DNA of 64,000 bases from G963668345 sp965226215 (GCA_965226215.1 CBDDCH010000002.1:1922001-1986000), one strand, 5' to 3'; shown: positions 33,050 through 41,185, counted from the first letter of the stretch. Made by a program: numbers and translations. The notes: generated from the letters alone by a model not told the origin.

Positions 33050-33778
33050 CTAGGTTCCGCAGGGGAGAGTGTAATAGCTCCGAAGCACGGAGGCACAGGT
33101 CATGGCGGGGAAGGCAATCAAGACGGCAGCAAAAGCGATTAGGCTCTGAGACCGAAACACAAGCTCAAATGCCACGGCACTTGCCTGCGGGATACGAGTG
33201 GGAACACCCAGGACGAGACAACCCAAGACGATGGCAACGGCAATGGAGACCGGGGCCGCCAGAAGAGCGACCATGGTCTTGATCGGTCGTCCCAATAACC
33301 CATGTGTCCAGCCTTCGAGACGGGCCGCCCTCCAACAGCCGGCGACCAGTAGATAAGCGAAAGCCAGGCAGGCGACGGCTAAGCCTATCTGGGCCGGTTG
33401 GGAGACGCGCACTAGAGAGTCGCGGATCGAAAAGGCGATCACCCAGCCGAAATGGCCTCCCATGACCGGTGATATCACGTAGACGAGCCAAGAGGCTGAG
33501 ACGGCTAGCAAGGGAAGGCCGTAGATCCAGCGCAAAATGTAGGGATACCGCGAAGTGAGGGGGTGGCGCTTGGGGAATATGAGAGCCAGGTGCAATAGAA
33601 ACGGGAGAATGGGCAAGACTAGCGAGGTCAGCTCGGAAGCGGACCAGCTTTCCATTTGGGCCAGGCCAAGCGTGGCCATGCCAAGATAGACCATGCGCGT
33701 GACCGCCATCCACGAAAACCCGAGGATCATTGCTTTGCTCAGTCCCGTGTGATTGATCCCGTTCAACGCTAGCTCCAA
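33050..33778 (-). CDS. orphan multi-transmembrane protein, possibly a truncated sensor
   Basis: This 242-residue protein is almost entirely hydrophobic, with about seven predicted membrane segments (for example ILGFSWMAVTRMVYLGMATL and YGLPLLAVSASWLVYVI). The phrase LLHLALIFPKRHPL between helices is often seen in the N-terminal membrane sensor region of histidine kinases and SpoIIE-type phosphatases. Here the frame ends right after the last helix with no cytoplasmic output domain. It may be a remnant of such a sensor or a genuine small membrane protein. A perfect inverted repeat lies 3 bases upstream of the start. Divergently placed relative to nothing on its left but 270 bases from the operon promoter. 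Function unknown. Confidence 0.6.
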   Translation of the reverse strand: MELALNGINHTGLSKAMILGFSWMAVTRMVYLGMATLGLAQMESWSASELTSLVLPILPFLLHLALIFPKRHPLTSRYPYILRWIYGLPLLAVSASWLVYVISPVMGGHFGWVIAFSIRDSLVRVSQPAQIGLAVACLAFAYLLVAGCWRAARLEGWTHGLLGRPIKTMVALLAAPVSIAVAIVLGCLVLGVPTRIPQASAVAFELVFRSQSLIAFAAVLIAFPAMTCASVLRSYYTLPCGT

Positions 33779-33781
33779 ATA

Positions 33782-33800
33782 GTACTAGTTGTTCTAGTAC
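33782..33800. promoter_or_regulatory. perfect inverted repeat just upstream of the orphan membrane protein
   Basis: GTACTAG, TTGTT, CTAGTAC: 7-base arms around a 5-base centre, located 3 bases before the start codon of the 33.0-33.8 kb gene on the minus strand. It overlaps where a ribosome site should be, so it could be an operator or an RNA hairpin that hides the start. No Shine-Dalgarno is otherwise visible. Confidence 0.55.
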
Positions 33801-34051
33801 ATTTGAATCGTATCAAGTATCAGCGCCGTCGGAAATCGGGTGACTATAGGGCGGAAAGGGGAGTAAACAACCAAGCCCAATAACAGTCAGCACGTAGGCT
33901 CACTAAGGGATCTAACTTAATGCGGATCCCGCCACTTGTGATACGGTCAGGCTCCGTCGATTCAGCAGAGGGTTCGGTTCCAGCGCCTAGTTTCGGAGGG
34001 GATTATGTCGCTTGGGGGGTGGGGTGCTGAGCGAGCGCGAACTATCTTCAC

Positions 34052-34133
34052 GTCCTAGGCGAGAGGACAGCGGAGCGGGACCCCAGAACCGTGCACCGGT
34101 GTTCGGTGCTGGGGCGGCTCGAAAGGGTCCCGC
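34052..34133. other. GC-rich nested hairpin region
   Basis: Within the 437-base gap 33779-34215, several complementary arms stack together. GTCCT/AGGAC pair at 34052-34068, and GCGGGACCC (34075) pairs with GGGTCCCGC (34125-34133). Inside lie CCCCA/TGGGG and GCACCG-gtgtt-CGGTGC. It lies just beyond the 3' end of the 34.2-34.8 kb gene. It could be a terminator-type or structured RNA; no T-run follows. The rest of the gap shows no gene. Confidence 0.45.
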
Positions 34134-34215
34134 GGGAAGGGTTGGGCAGCGTCCTTCTTGCGTTGAGGAGTCCGCGAGGGGACCACGCGAGCCGGGAGCT
34201 GCTGCTAGCAGGTGA

Positions 34216-34782
34216 CTACGAACATTGTTTCTGTTCGTCGATCCAAATCCGGACGCGTTTCTCTTCATCATCGACCCGGACGATGTCGCCGCGCTCTGTG
34301 CTTAGCTGGGCGACGGCGGCTCCCAGGTCGATTTCCTCCCCCTCTCCCGAGAACAAGGCGTCGACCACCGTGACAGGCAGATCGATACGGACTCGATAGG
34401 CGTCACTCGCCAAATCGATTACGCGCACTCGGATGTAGTGCCCCTCGCGGGCGACAGTCGTCCTCTTGCCCTCCTCTTCAACGGAAACAAACTCCGCGTC
34501 GCCCGAGGCTCTCAGTTCGCTCCACGCTCGGCGAATATCGATCAGTGAAACACCCTTCGCCTGAAGTTTGCGGAGTCCCTTGGCTATAGCCTTTTCGGGC
34601 ACGATACCTGCCGCCGCCTCGGCAAAGGCCAGGGGCAGGTTCAGGCTGACGTTCTTGCCTCGCTCATTGAGTTCGTGGACTCGGATGTGGATCCAAGCGT
34701 CGCTTTGCTCGGCCAGTACGACGGTGCCCAGACCGCCCAGCAAAACTACAAACAGTCCAGTGGCTACAATCAGTTTCTTCAT
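34216..34782 (-). CDS. secreted protein with two copies of an alpha/beta repeat
   Basis: The start is the second ATG (34780-34782, MKKLIVATGLFVVLLGGLG), 9 bases after a strong AAAGGAG site (34792-34798); the first ATG touches that site and is too close. The product has a signal peptide ending near VLAEQ. Two repeats of about 70 residues follow: WIHIRVHELNERGKNVSLNL... and YIRVRVIDLASDAYRVRIDL.... Each ends in a Val/Asp/Glu strand (EFVSVEEEGKRTTV; DIVRVDDEEKRVRIWID). The strand pattern (VRVxE...VxLxLP...VDDxxxxVRIWID) resembles the C-terminal domain of SHOCT-like/YvlB-associated proteins, an inference. Function is unknown. It has its own ribosome site and no obvious operon partner. Confidence 0.7.
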   Translation of the reverse strand: MKKLIVATGLFVVLLGGLGTVVLAEQSDAWIHIRVHELNERGKNVSLNLPLAFAEAAAGIVPEKAIAKGLRKLQAKGVSLIDIRRAWSELRASGDAEFVSVEEEGKRTTVAREGHYIRVRVIDLASDAYRVRIDLPVTVVDALFSGEGEEIDLGAAVAQLSTERGDIVRVDDEEKRVRIWIDEQKQCS

Positions 34783-34851
34783 GATTTTCATCTCCTTTGG
34801 GATACCGACGCATTTTATTGAGGCTCGCAAAATACAGTGACTTTGGAACAC

Positions 34852-34871
34852 GGGCACGGCATGCTGTGCCC
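34852..34871. repeat. short palindromic hairpin
   Basis: GGGCACGGCATGCTGTGCCC pairs along its length except one g-t mismatch. The identical 20 bases recur at 38337-38356, inside a family D element. It lies upstream of the secreted two-repeat protein. Confidence 0.75.
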
Positions 34872-35090
34872 CTACGGTCTGAACACGGGCCATGTCAACA
34901 TAATTCGCGAGACTCAGTAGGTCCGTCCCGACCGATATACGCTGTCGGTGTAGTCGCTACGTAGTTACGTGCCGGCGCCCGCAAAAGTTCAATCAGTCTT
35001 GGAGTGGGGCCAAGGAGGGCGGGGCGGGCCGAGGCCGCTGTTCGGGTAGGGCGCCCGGAAACAGGAGCGAGTTCGTAGCCGGGGAACCGT

Positions 35091-35442
35091 TAGCCCGCTT
35101 TTCTCACCAGGTGGCGAGGCGAAGTGCGTGAGAGGCCTGTCAGTACCAAGGCGCGCGCCGCTCAGCGCCCCGTTTCTTGAATAATGCGGGCGTACTTGAA
35201 CCCTACGTTGAGCACGGTGAGCAGGCGCAACGAAGTAATGGCGGGTCTATCAGCCCGTGGCAAAAGTCGTGCAAGAGCGAAAAGTGGGGACTGCCACCAA
35301 TTCGCCCCTCGTCACATACCTAGAAACAAAGTGCTTAGCCTGAAGCGAATTGGCTGGCTGTACCCGATTTTTCGCGGCCTTCGCTTTCACCACGGGCTGC
35401 TATCGCGTGCTTCGACCGTCAGCTGGTGAGAAATGCGGGCTA
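35091..35442. repeat. family C inverted-repeat element containing a family B element
   Basis: The left end is TAGCCCGCTTTTCTCACCAG and the right end is the complement of TAGCCCGCATTTCTCACCAG, with TA at both ends. Part of the interior (GCGTACTTGAACCCTACG and the following 60 bases) recurs at 63.3-63.4 kb in reverse, there without interruption. At 35248 the interior is split by a family B element. It fills most of the gap between the two-repeat protein and ahcY, ending 5 bases from the ahcY stop. No gene is present. Confidence 0.8.
35248..35402. repeat. family B element nested in family C
   Basis: A 155-base element begins TATCAGCCCGTGGCAAAAGT and ends CTTTCACCACGGGCTGCTA. It is bounded by TA on both sides, with the family C sequence resuming as TCGCGTGCTTCGACC. 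The interior has GTGGGGACTGCCACC and GGCTGTACCCGATTTTTCGC, shared with other B copies. Non-coding. Confidence 0.85.
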
Positions 35443-35446
35443 GAGC

Positions 35447-36721
35447 CTACGTTCCTTCCATCCACGTCGAAAGGTAGCGCTCCTGCTCGGGAGTCAGCAC
35501 GTCGATGCGCATACCCATCGAGTCCAGCTTGCGCCGGGCAACCTGTTGGTCAATCTCTTTGAGAACGGTGTGGACGCCGATCGGCAACTGCCCGCGATGC
35601 TTGGTCACGTACTCCGCGCACAGAGCCTGGTTGGCGAAGCTCATGTCCATCACGGTGGCGGGGTGTCCTTCGGCGGAGCTGAGGTTGACCAAGCGGCCAT
35701 CGGCGAGAATGAAGATTTTCCGGCCATTCGGCAGAGTAAATTCCTCGACAAAGTCACGCGATGGCCGGCGGGAAACGGCGATTTCACCGAGCGAGTCGAG
35801 GTCGATTTCCACGTTGAAGTGTCCTGAATTGGCGACGATCGCGCCGTCCTTCATGTTTTCGAAGTGTTGGCGGTTGATGACGTGTTTGTCGCCGGTGACG
35901 GTGATGAAAATGTCGCCGATCGGAGCGGCCTCGATCATGGGCATGGCGCGGAAACCATCCATCACGGCTTCCAGGGCGCGCGTGGGATCCACTTCAGTGA
36001 CGATCACGTTCGCGCCCAAGCCCCGAGCGCGGCTAGCGACCCCGCGGCCGCACCAGCCATAGCCGGCGACGACCACATTCAGACCAGCCAGCAGAACGTT
36101 CGTCGCCCGGATGATGCCGTCGATCGTCGACTGCCCGGTGCCGTAGCGGTTGTCGAACAAGTGCTTCGTCATCGCGTCGTTGACGGCGACGATCGGGAAT
36201 TTGAGAACGCCTTCTTCCGCCATCGCTCGCAGGCGAATGACACCGGTCGTCGTTTCTTCGGTACCCGCGATTACGCCCTCGGCCAGGTCCTTACGGTCGG
36301 TATGGAGACTGTGGACCAGGTCGGCGCCGTCGTCCATCGTAATCTGCGGTTTGTGGTCGAGCGCCGAGGAGATATGAGAATAGTACGTCTCGTTATCTTC
36401 TCCCTTGATGGCATAGACCGGAATCCCGTAGTCATTGACCAAAGAAGCGGCTACGTCATCCTGGGTGGAGAGAGGATTCGAGGCGCAAAGCACGCACTCG
36501 GCCCCGCCGTCGCGCAAGGTGATGGCCAGGTTCGCGGTTTCGCTCGTAACATGCAGACAGCCCGAAATCCGAATCCCGTCAAGGGGCCTGCTTTGGACGA
36601 ATTCCTTCCGAATAGATTCGAGAACGGGCATCCACTGCGCGGCCCATTCGATCCGCCTCTTGCCGGCCTCCGCCAGATTCAAGTCCCTGACATCGCAGGG
36701 CGTACTTGTTTCTATAGCCAT
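35447..36721 (-). CDS. ahcY: adenosylhomocysteinase
   Basis: S-adenosylhomocysteine hydrolase of 424 residues splits SAH into adenosine and homocysteine, relieving product inhibition of methyltransferases. Diagnostic blocks are SGCLHVTSETANLAITL, CASNPLSTQDD and AVNDAMTKHLFDNRYGTG. The NAD loop is VAGYGWCGRGVASRARGLGA and VANSGHFNVEIDLD follows. The start is the ATG at 36719-36721 with an AAGGAT site; the frame extends upstream to 36841 into basic, unlikely sequence. It lies 28 bases from metK on the same strand, forming a SAM-cycle pair. The C-terminal Tyr motif region (AEYVTKHRGQLPIGVHTV) is complete. Confidence 0.97.
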   Translation of the reverse strand: MAIETSTPCDVRDLNLAEAGKRRIEWAAQWMPVLESIRKEFVQSRPLDGIRISGCLHVTSETANLAITLRDGGAECVLCASNPLSTQDDVAASLVNDYGIPVYAIKGEDNETYYSHISSALDHKPQITMDDGADLVHSLHTDRKDLAEGVIAGTEETTTGVIRLRAMAEEGVLKFPIVAVNDAMTKHLFDNRYGTGQSTIDGIIRATNVLLAGLNVVVAGYGWCGRGVASRARGLGANVIVTEVDPTRALEAVMDGFRAMPMIEAAPIGDIFITVTGDKHVINRQHFENMKDGAIVANSGHFNVEIDLDSLGEIAVSRRPSRDFVEEFTLPNGRKIFILADGRLVNLSSAEGHPATVMDMSFANQALCAEYVTKHRGQLPIGVHTVLKEIDQQVARRKLDSMGMRIDVLTPEQERYLSTWMEGT

Positions 36722-36749
36722 AATCCTTGGTCTTCCTAGGATGCGATTT

Positions 36750-37916
36750 CTAGGCTTTTGCGGTCGAGACGCCGGCTTCAAACTGCAGGACGGAGGCTTT
36801 CTCCGTGTTCTCCCACGTAAAGCCTTCTTCGTCACGCCCAAAGTGGCCGTAAGCAGCCGTTTGCCTGAAAATAGGGCGCCGCAAGTCGAGGTATTGGATA
36901 ATGCCCTTGGGTGTTAGAGGGAAGGTTTCACGAACGATGTCGGCCAAGCGGGTATCTTCGATTTCGCCTGAACCGAACGTATCCACCATCACCGAGACGG
37001 GGTCGGCGACACCGATCGCGTAAGCCAATTGGACTTCGCAGTGCGTGGCCAGGCCGGCGGCAACGATGTTCTTGGCGACATGCCGCGCCATATAGGTGGC
37101 CGAGCGGTCGACCTTCGTTGGGTCTTTGCCCGAAAAGGCGCCGCCCCCGTGCCGCCCCATGCCACCGTAAGTATCCACGATGATCTTGCGGCCGGTCAGG
37201 CCGGTATCACCATGCGGCCCTCCGACGACAAACCGTCCCGTTGGGTTGATGTGATACTTGGTGTTAGCGTCTACCATCCAGCCTGGCGCCACCGGCCGAA
37301 TGACGTGGTCGATAATTTCGGCTTTTAGTTGCTCCTGCTCAATGCGATCGCTGTGTTGCGTCGAAATCACAACGGCGTCCAAGCGAACCGGCTTGCCGCC
37401 GTCGTACTCGACGGTGACCTGCGATTTGCCGTCCGGGCGTAGATAATCGAGTTCGTCGGTCTTGCGCACCTCCGCCAGCTTCCGAACGAGCTTGTGTGCC
37501 AGGCTAATCGGTATCGGCATTAACTCTTCGGTTTCGTTGCAGGCGTAGCCGAACATCATGCCCTGGTCGCCGGCACCTCCTGGATCGACACCCATGGCGA
37601 TATCGGGCGACTGCTCGTCGACCGAGTTCACCACCGCGCAGGAATTGCAGTCGAACCCGAACTCGGCCTGGGTATAGCCGACATCGCGAATCGTATCGCG
37701 AGTGACCTTGGTGAAATCGACATACGCGCTGGTCGTGATCTCCCCGGCGATCATGCACAAACCGGTTGTGACGAGCGTTTCACAGGCCACCCTGCCGGTG
37801 GGGTCGTCCTTGAGGACGGCGTCCAGTACGGCGTCGGAGATCTGGTCCGCCAGCTTGTCAGGATGCCCTTCCGTTACCGATTCCGAAGTGAATAAATGCC
37901 TGTCCGTGCGTGGCAA
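36750..37916 (-). CDS. metK: S-adenosylmethionine synthetase
   Basis: This 388-residue enzyme makes SAM from methionine and ATP. Signature blocks are TSESVTEGHPDKLADQISDA, the hexapeptide region GGAGDQGMMFGYA, and GGGAFSGKDPTKVDRSATY (P-loop-like). ATHCEVQLAYAIGVADPVSV follows. The start is a TTG at 37914-37916: the reading frame, the MPRTDRHLFTSESVTEGH alignment and a perfect AAAGGAGG site six bases upstream agree on it. It probably shares a transcript with ahcY, 28 bases downstream. It supplies the cofactor for the eight or more methyltransferases in this window. Confidence 0.97.
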   Translation of the reverse strand: MPRTDRHLFTSESVTEGHPDKLADQISDAVLDAVLKDDPTGRVACETLVTTGLCMIAGEITTSAYVDFTKVTRDTIRDVGYTQAEFGFDCNSCAVVNSVDEQSPDIAMGVDPGGAGDQGMMFGYACNETEELMPIPISLAHKLVRKLAEVRKTDELDYLRPDGKSQVTVEYDGGKPVRLDAVVISTQHSDRIEQEQLKAEIIDHVIRPVAPGWMVDANTKYHINPTGRFVVGGPHGDTGLTGRKIIVDTYGGMGRHGGGAFSGKDPTKVDRSATYMARHVAKNIVAAGLATHCEVQLAYAIGVADPVSVMVDTFGSGEIEDTRLADIVRETFPLTPKGIIQYLDLRRPIFRQTAAYGHFGRDEEGFTWENTEKASVLQFEAGVSTAKA

Positions 37917-37922
37917 TCCCTT

Positions 37923-37930
37923 CCTCCTTT
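37923..37930 (-). promoter_or_regulatory. ribosome binding site fixing the TTG start of metK
   Basis: AAAGGAGG on the minus strand, six bases from the TTG start codon. The strength of this site compensates for the weak start codon. No alternative ATG lies at a suitable distance. Confidence 0.75.
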
Positions 37931-38266
37931 GCGTGGGTCTTCCTAGCGTTTGGGCGGCTACTTTTACCCAACGCCAGAAATCGAACTGAGTCTAGTCAAG
38001 CTAGCAGAACCCGTACGGGCCCGTCAATAAGCGGCTGAAAACACTACCCTTACCGTATTGTTCCCGGCGAGTCTTGAAGTGCCTCCGCCGTCCACTCGGT
38101 TTCAATCAGAGACACTGGCTTAACCCCGCCCACGTCCCCCAGCCTGAGGTAGCACCATGAACCAACTCCACCGGCCTGCACCCGCTACCGCTCTTGCTTC
38201 TCTGGGATGGAGGACAGCCGACCGCTTGGCCCCTCATGCGTCATCGGCGTTCTGCCGGCGGATGCT

Positions 38267-38404
38267 TAGTAGTCCATTTCATAAGTTCGGTCACGTATAT
38301 TTAGATTTAGAAGCCAGGTGGACGATCGGGAACTTCGGGCACGGCATGCTGTGCCCGCCTGCCCTCGCCCGAAACGTGAGTGTATTTATGAAATGGAGTA
38401 CTTA
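38267..38404. repeat. family D inverted-repeat element
   Basis: TA-bounded element of 138 bases with ends TAGTAGTCCATTTCATAA and the complement of TAAGTACTCCATTTCATAA. A short palindrome shared with 34.85 kb lies inside (38337-38356). It accounts for part of the 556-base gap between metK and msrA. The remainder (37931-38266) shows no gene and no recognisable riboswitch. Confidence 0.75.
38337..38356. repeat. short palindromic hairpin inside family D
   Basis: GGGCACGGCATGCTGTGCCC, identical to 34852-34871. The two copies lie 3.5 kb apart in different surroundings, so the palindrome itself seems to be a dispersed unit. Confidence 0.75.
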
Positions 38405-38472
38405 GCGTGGCGGCTGGCTACAAGCCATGGGGGGGACGGATACCGGAGCCTCTCGCACTGTCCGGCGATCGC

Positions 38473-38946
38473 TCACACATGGCAATGAGCCAGCCCACGC
38501 TTTTCCAAATACTGCTGGTGGTACTCCTCGGCCCGGTAGAATTCCGAAGCAAGCGTGATTTCGGTAGCGATCGGCTTGCTGAACCTCCCACTCGCCCCCA
38601 GCTTCTGTTTGGACGCTACTGCGGCAGCCTCCTGCTCGGGACTGTGAAAAAAGATCGCCGAGCGATACTGGGTACCAACGTCGGGACCCTGGCGGTTTCG
38701 GGTGGTCGGGTCGTGGTTATTCCAGAACACCTCCAGCAAGTCTTCGTACGAGACGAGATCTGGATCGTAATCTACTTCCACGGCTTCGGCGTGGCCCGTC
38801 GTGCCGCTGCAGACATCGTGGTAGGTTGGGTTTTGGAGTGTGCCTCCGGTGTAGCCTACTTGGGCCGATGTGACGCCTTTGACCTGCCGGAAAGTGACCT
38901 CGACTCCCCAGAAACAGCCTGCTCCAAAAGTAGCTTTTTGTGTCAT
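38473..38946 (-). CDS. msrA: peptide-methionine (S)-S-oxide reductase
   Basis: MsrA of 157 residues repairs oxidised methionine. The catalytic motif GAGCFWGVE is at residues about 8-16, followed by VGYTGGTLQNPTYHDVCSG, GHAEAVEVDYDP and FWNNHDPTTRNRQGPDVGTQ. The C-terminal HCHV provides a possible resolving cysteine. Length and motifs are complete. It stands alone between the family D element and the hydroxyacid dehydrogenase. Confidence 0.97.
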   Translation of the reverse strand: MTQKATFGAGCFWGVEVTFRQVKGVTSAQVGYTGGTLQNPTYHDVCSGTTGHAEAVEVDYDPDLVSYEDLLEVFWNNHDPTTRNRQGPDVGTQYRSAIFFHSPEQEAAAVASKQKLGASGRFSKPIATEITLASEFYRAEEYHQQYLEKRGLAHCHV

Positions 38947-38979
38947 TTTCGTGTTCCCTGTCGACTTCTATCCTTAAGT

Positions 38980-39963
38980 CTAGCCTTTAGCCCGGCCTCC
39001 TGGGCTCGCCACTACATTCACGGGCTTCCCCTCGAAGTAGGCGAACAGATTATCGACTGCCAGCTGAAGTCCGGCCTCGAGCACCTCTGGCGCCGCGCCG
39101 CCCGAATGCGGTGTCATGACGACGGTGGGAAGGCGGGTCAGCGGGTGGTCCTGCGGCAGAGGCTCCACATCAAAAACGTCCAGCCCGGCCCCGGCGATAC
39201 GCTTTTCTTCGAGAGCTGCGATCAATGCCTCCTCGTCGGCGATCGGACCGCGAGCTGTGTTGATGAAGATGGCGCTCGGCTTCATGCGCCGAAATGCGCC
39301 GTCGTCTATGAGGCCGGTGGTTTCCGGCGACTGTCGAAGATGCAAACTGACGACATCGCTGATTTCGTATAGCTCGTCGAGATCCACGAGCTCAAGACCT
39401 AATTCCTGGGCAAGCTCCGATGACGGATGCATCGTCCAAGCGACAACCCGCATGCCGATGCCCCGGGCGATGCGAGCGGTTTGACGCCCGATAGCGCCGA
39501 GTCCGATGATGCCCAGCGTTTTGCCGTGTAGCTGCGTGATCAGTCCACGGGGCCACGACCCTTGCCGCGTTTCGACGTCAATCTGCGGGATCCGACGGGC
39601 CACGGCTAGCATCAGAGTCAGGGTGTGCTCAGCCATCGCAATCGCAGATACACCCGGCGTGTTGGTGGTCGTGATCCCTAGCCTTTGGGCGGCGGCAAGG
39701 TCAACGTGATCCGTTCCCGTTCCCCACACCGACACGATCTGTAGCTTCGGACAGGCGGCTAGCACCGCCTCCGGAAACTTCGCTGACGCGCGAATGCTGA
39801 TGGCCCCTTCGGCATCTCCGACGCGCTCGACGAGTTCTTTGTCTGAAGAGGGAAGGGAATCGTAGTAGGTGACCTCGGCGCGCTCCAACAGCGCCTGGTA
39901 CGCTTTGCTCGGCCGCATAACCGGCGGGGCGTCGTCAGGGATGGCGATTTTGAACCTTTGCAT
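38980..39963 (-). CDS. D-2-hydroxyacid dehydrogenase (SerA/phosphoglycerate dehydrogenase-like)
   Basis: This 327-residue NAD-dependent dehydrogenase is read from the ATG at 39961-39963 (MQRFKIAIPDDAPPVMRPSK). The NAD domain carries LGIIGLGAIGRQTARIARGIG. Catalytic residues are the Arg in INTARGPIADEEAL, the Glu in GLDVFDVEPLPQDHPL, and the His in VMTPHSGGAAPEVLE. The family oxidises D-2-hydroxyacids such as 3-phosphoglycerate or glyoxylate-type substrates. No ACT regulatory domain is present, so this is not a full-length SerA. The exact substrate is unknown. Confidence 0.9.
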   Translation of the reverse strand: MQRFKIAIPDDAPPVMRPSKAYQALLERAEVTYYDSLPSSDKELVERVGDAEGAISIRASAKFPEAVLAACPKLQIVSVWGTGTDHVDLAAAQRLGITTTNTPGVSAIAMAEHTLTLMLAVARRIPQIDVETRQGSWPRGLITQLHGKTLGIIGLGAIGRQTARIARGIGMRVVAWTMHPSSELAQELGLELVDLDELYEISDVVSLHLRQSPETTGLIDDGAFRRMKPSAIFINTARGPIADEEALIAALEEKRIAGAGLDVFDVEPLPQDHPLTRLPTVVMTPHSGGAAPEVLEAGLQLAVDNLFAYFEGKPVNVVASPGGRAKG

Positions 39964-40162
39964 GGGTCGGCTTGGCCGGCTCTTCGCCCCGTGCCGTAGG
40001 CGACGTGCCGCTGTGGACCGGTCGAAAGACGAGGATAGCGCAGCGTACACGGCCCTGCCGATCGTTTCGCTCTCGATAAGCGGTTTGGACTATACTCGTC
40101 GATGAATTCTGCAAGAGTTAAGATCTCACTTCAGCGAGACCGACTTGCTCAAGGAGTAGACC

Positions 40163-41185
40163 ATGGCTGGCGTCAACAACCCCTCTCCGCCCACACCCGC
40201 TCTGTTCTTCGAGACCGTCAACGCCTACCAGCGGACAGCTTCACTGAAGGCTGCCATCGAACTCGACGTGTTCACGGCGATCGGTGAAGGAAAGCACGCC
40301 GCAGGCGAGCTTGCCGATCGGTGTCAGACGTCTGAGCGGGGTATGCGCATTTTGTGCGATTACATGGTGATCATCGGATTCCTGACTAAGACCGGCTCTC
40401 GTTATGAGCTGACCCCCGATACGGCGAAGTTTATCGATCGCAACTCCAAAGCTTTTCTGGGCGAGGCGATTGAGTTCATGCTTTCTCCCCTGTTGACCGA
40501 TTCGTTCCGGGATGTCGCCGCCGTCGTGCGAAAGGGGGGCACGGTGCAGCCCGAAGACGGACTGATGGCTCCGGAAAACCCCGAGTGGGTGAAGTTCGCG
40601 CGGGCCATGGCGCCGATGATGGCGCTACCGGCGGAGCTGATCGCGGAACTCGTCGATGCCAAGTCGAGCGCGAAGTGGAAGGTGCTCGACATCGCCGCTG
40701 GACACGGCCTGTTTGGGGTGGCCATCGGCAAGCACAATCCAAACGCGGAGATCGTCGCCCTCGACTGGCCTAACGTGCTGGAAGTCGCCGTCGAAAATGC
40801 GGAGGCGGCCGGGATTTCCGATCGCTATCGCACGATCCGCGGCAGCGCGTTCGACGCCGACTACGGCGGCAGCTATGACATCGTGCTACTGACGAATTTT
40901 CTCCATCACTTCGACGCACCCACCTGCGAGGGATTGCTCCGCAAGGTTCACAGCGCCCTTCTTCCTGGCGGTCGTGCTGTGACACTGGAGTTCATTCCCG
41001 ACGAAGATCGCGTTTCACCGCCCCTCGTTGCCGCCTTCAGCATGATGATGCTCGGAGGCACGGCGGGCGGAGATGCCTACACCTTCTCCGAGCTGGATCG
41101 CATGTTCCTCAACGCCGGCTTTGCGAGCAACGAACTGCGCTCCATCGATCCCTCGCTCCAGCAAGTGGTCGTTTCCGCGAGATAA
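40163..41185 (+). CDS. O-methyltransferase with N-terminal dimerisation domain
   Basis: This 340-residue enzyme has a winged-helix dimerisation domain (residues about 15-95; LDVFTAIGEGKHAAGELADR, SERGMRILCDYMVIIGFLTK) followed by a class I methyltransferase domain. Motif I is VLDIAAGHGLFGVAIGK, with VALDWPNVLEVAVENAEAAG and DIVLLTNFLHHFDAPTC. RKVHSALLPGGRAVTLEFIPDE follows. This layout is typical of small-molecule O-methyltransferases (Methyltransf_2) in secondary or quinone metabolism. It faces right and is divergent from the dehydrogenase. AAGGAG sits 14 bases before the ATG at 40163. Acceptor unknown. Confidence 0.9.
   Translation: MAGVNNPSPPTPALFFETVNAYQRTASLKAAIELDVFTAIGEGKHAAGELADRCQTSERGMRILCDYMVIIGFLTKTGSRYELTPDTAKFIDRNSKAFLGEAIEFMLSPLLTDSFRDVAAVVRKGGTVQPEDGLMAPENPEWVKFARAMAPMMALPAELIAELVDAKSSAKWKVLDIAAGHGLFGVAIGKHNPNAEIVALDWPNVLEVAVENAEAAGISDRYRTIRGSAFDADYGGSYDIVLLTNFLHHFDAPTCEGLLRKVHSALLPGGRAVTLEFIPDEDRVSPPLVAAFSMMMLGGTAGGDAYTFSELDRMFLNAGFASNELRSIDPSLQQVVVSAR

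Noticed and set aside
35864..36739. A 291-codon plus-strand frame opposite ahcY
   Set aside because: It mirrors the coding bias of ahcY and shows no domain.
37917..38266. Region upstream of metK considered as a SAM riboswitch
   Set aside because: No known SAM-I, SAM-II or SAH consensus or kink-turn pairing could be recognised by eye.
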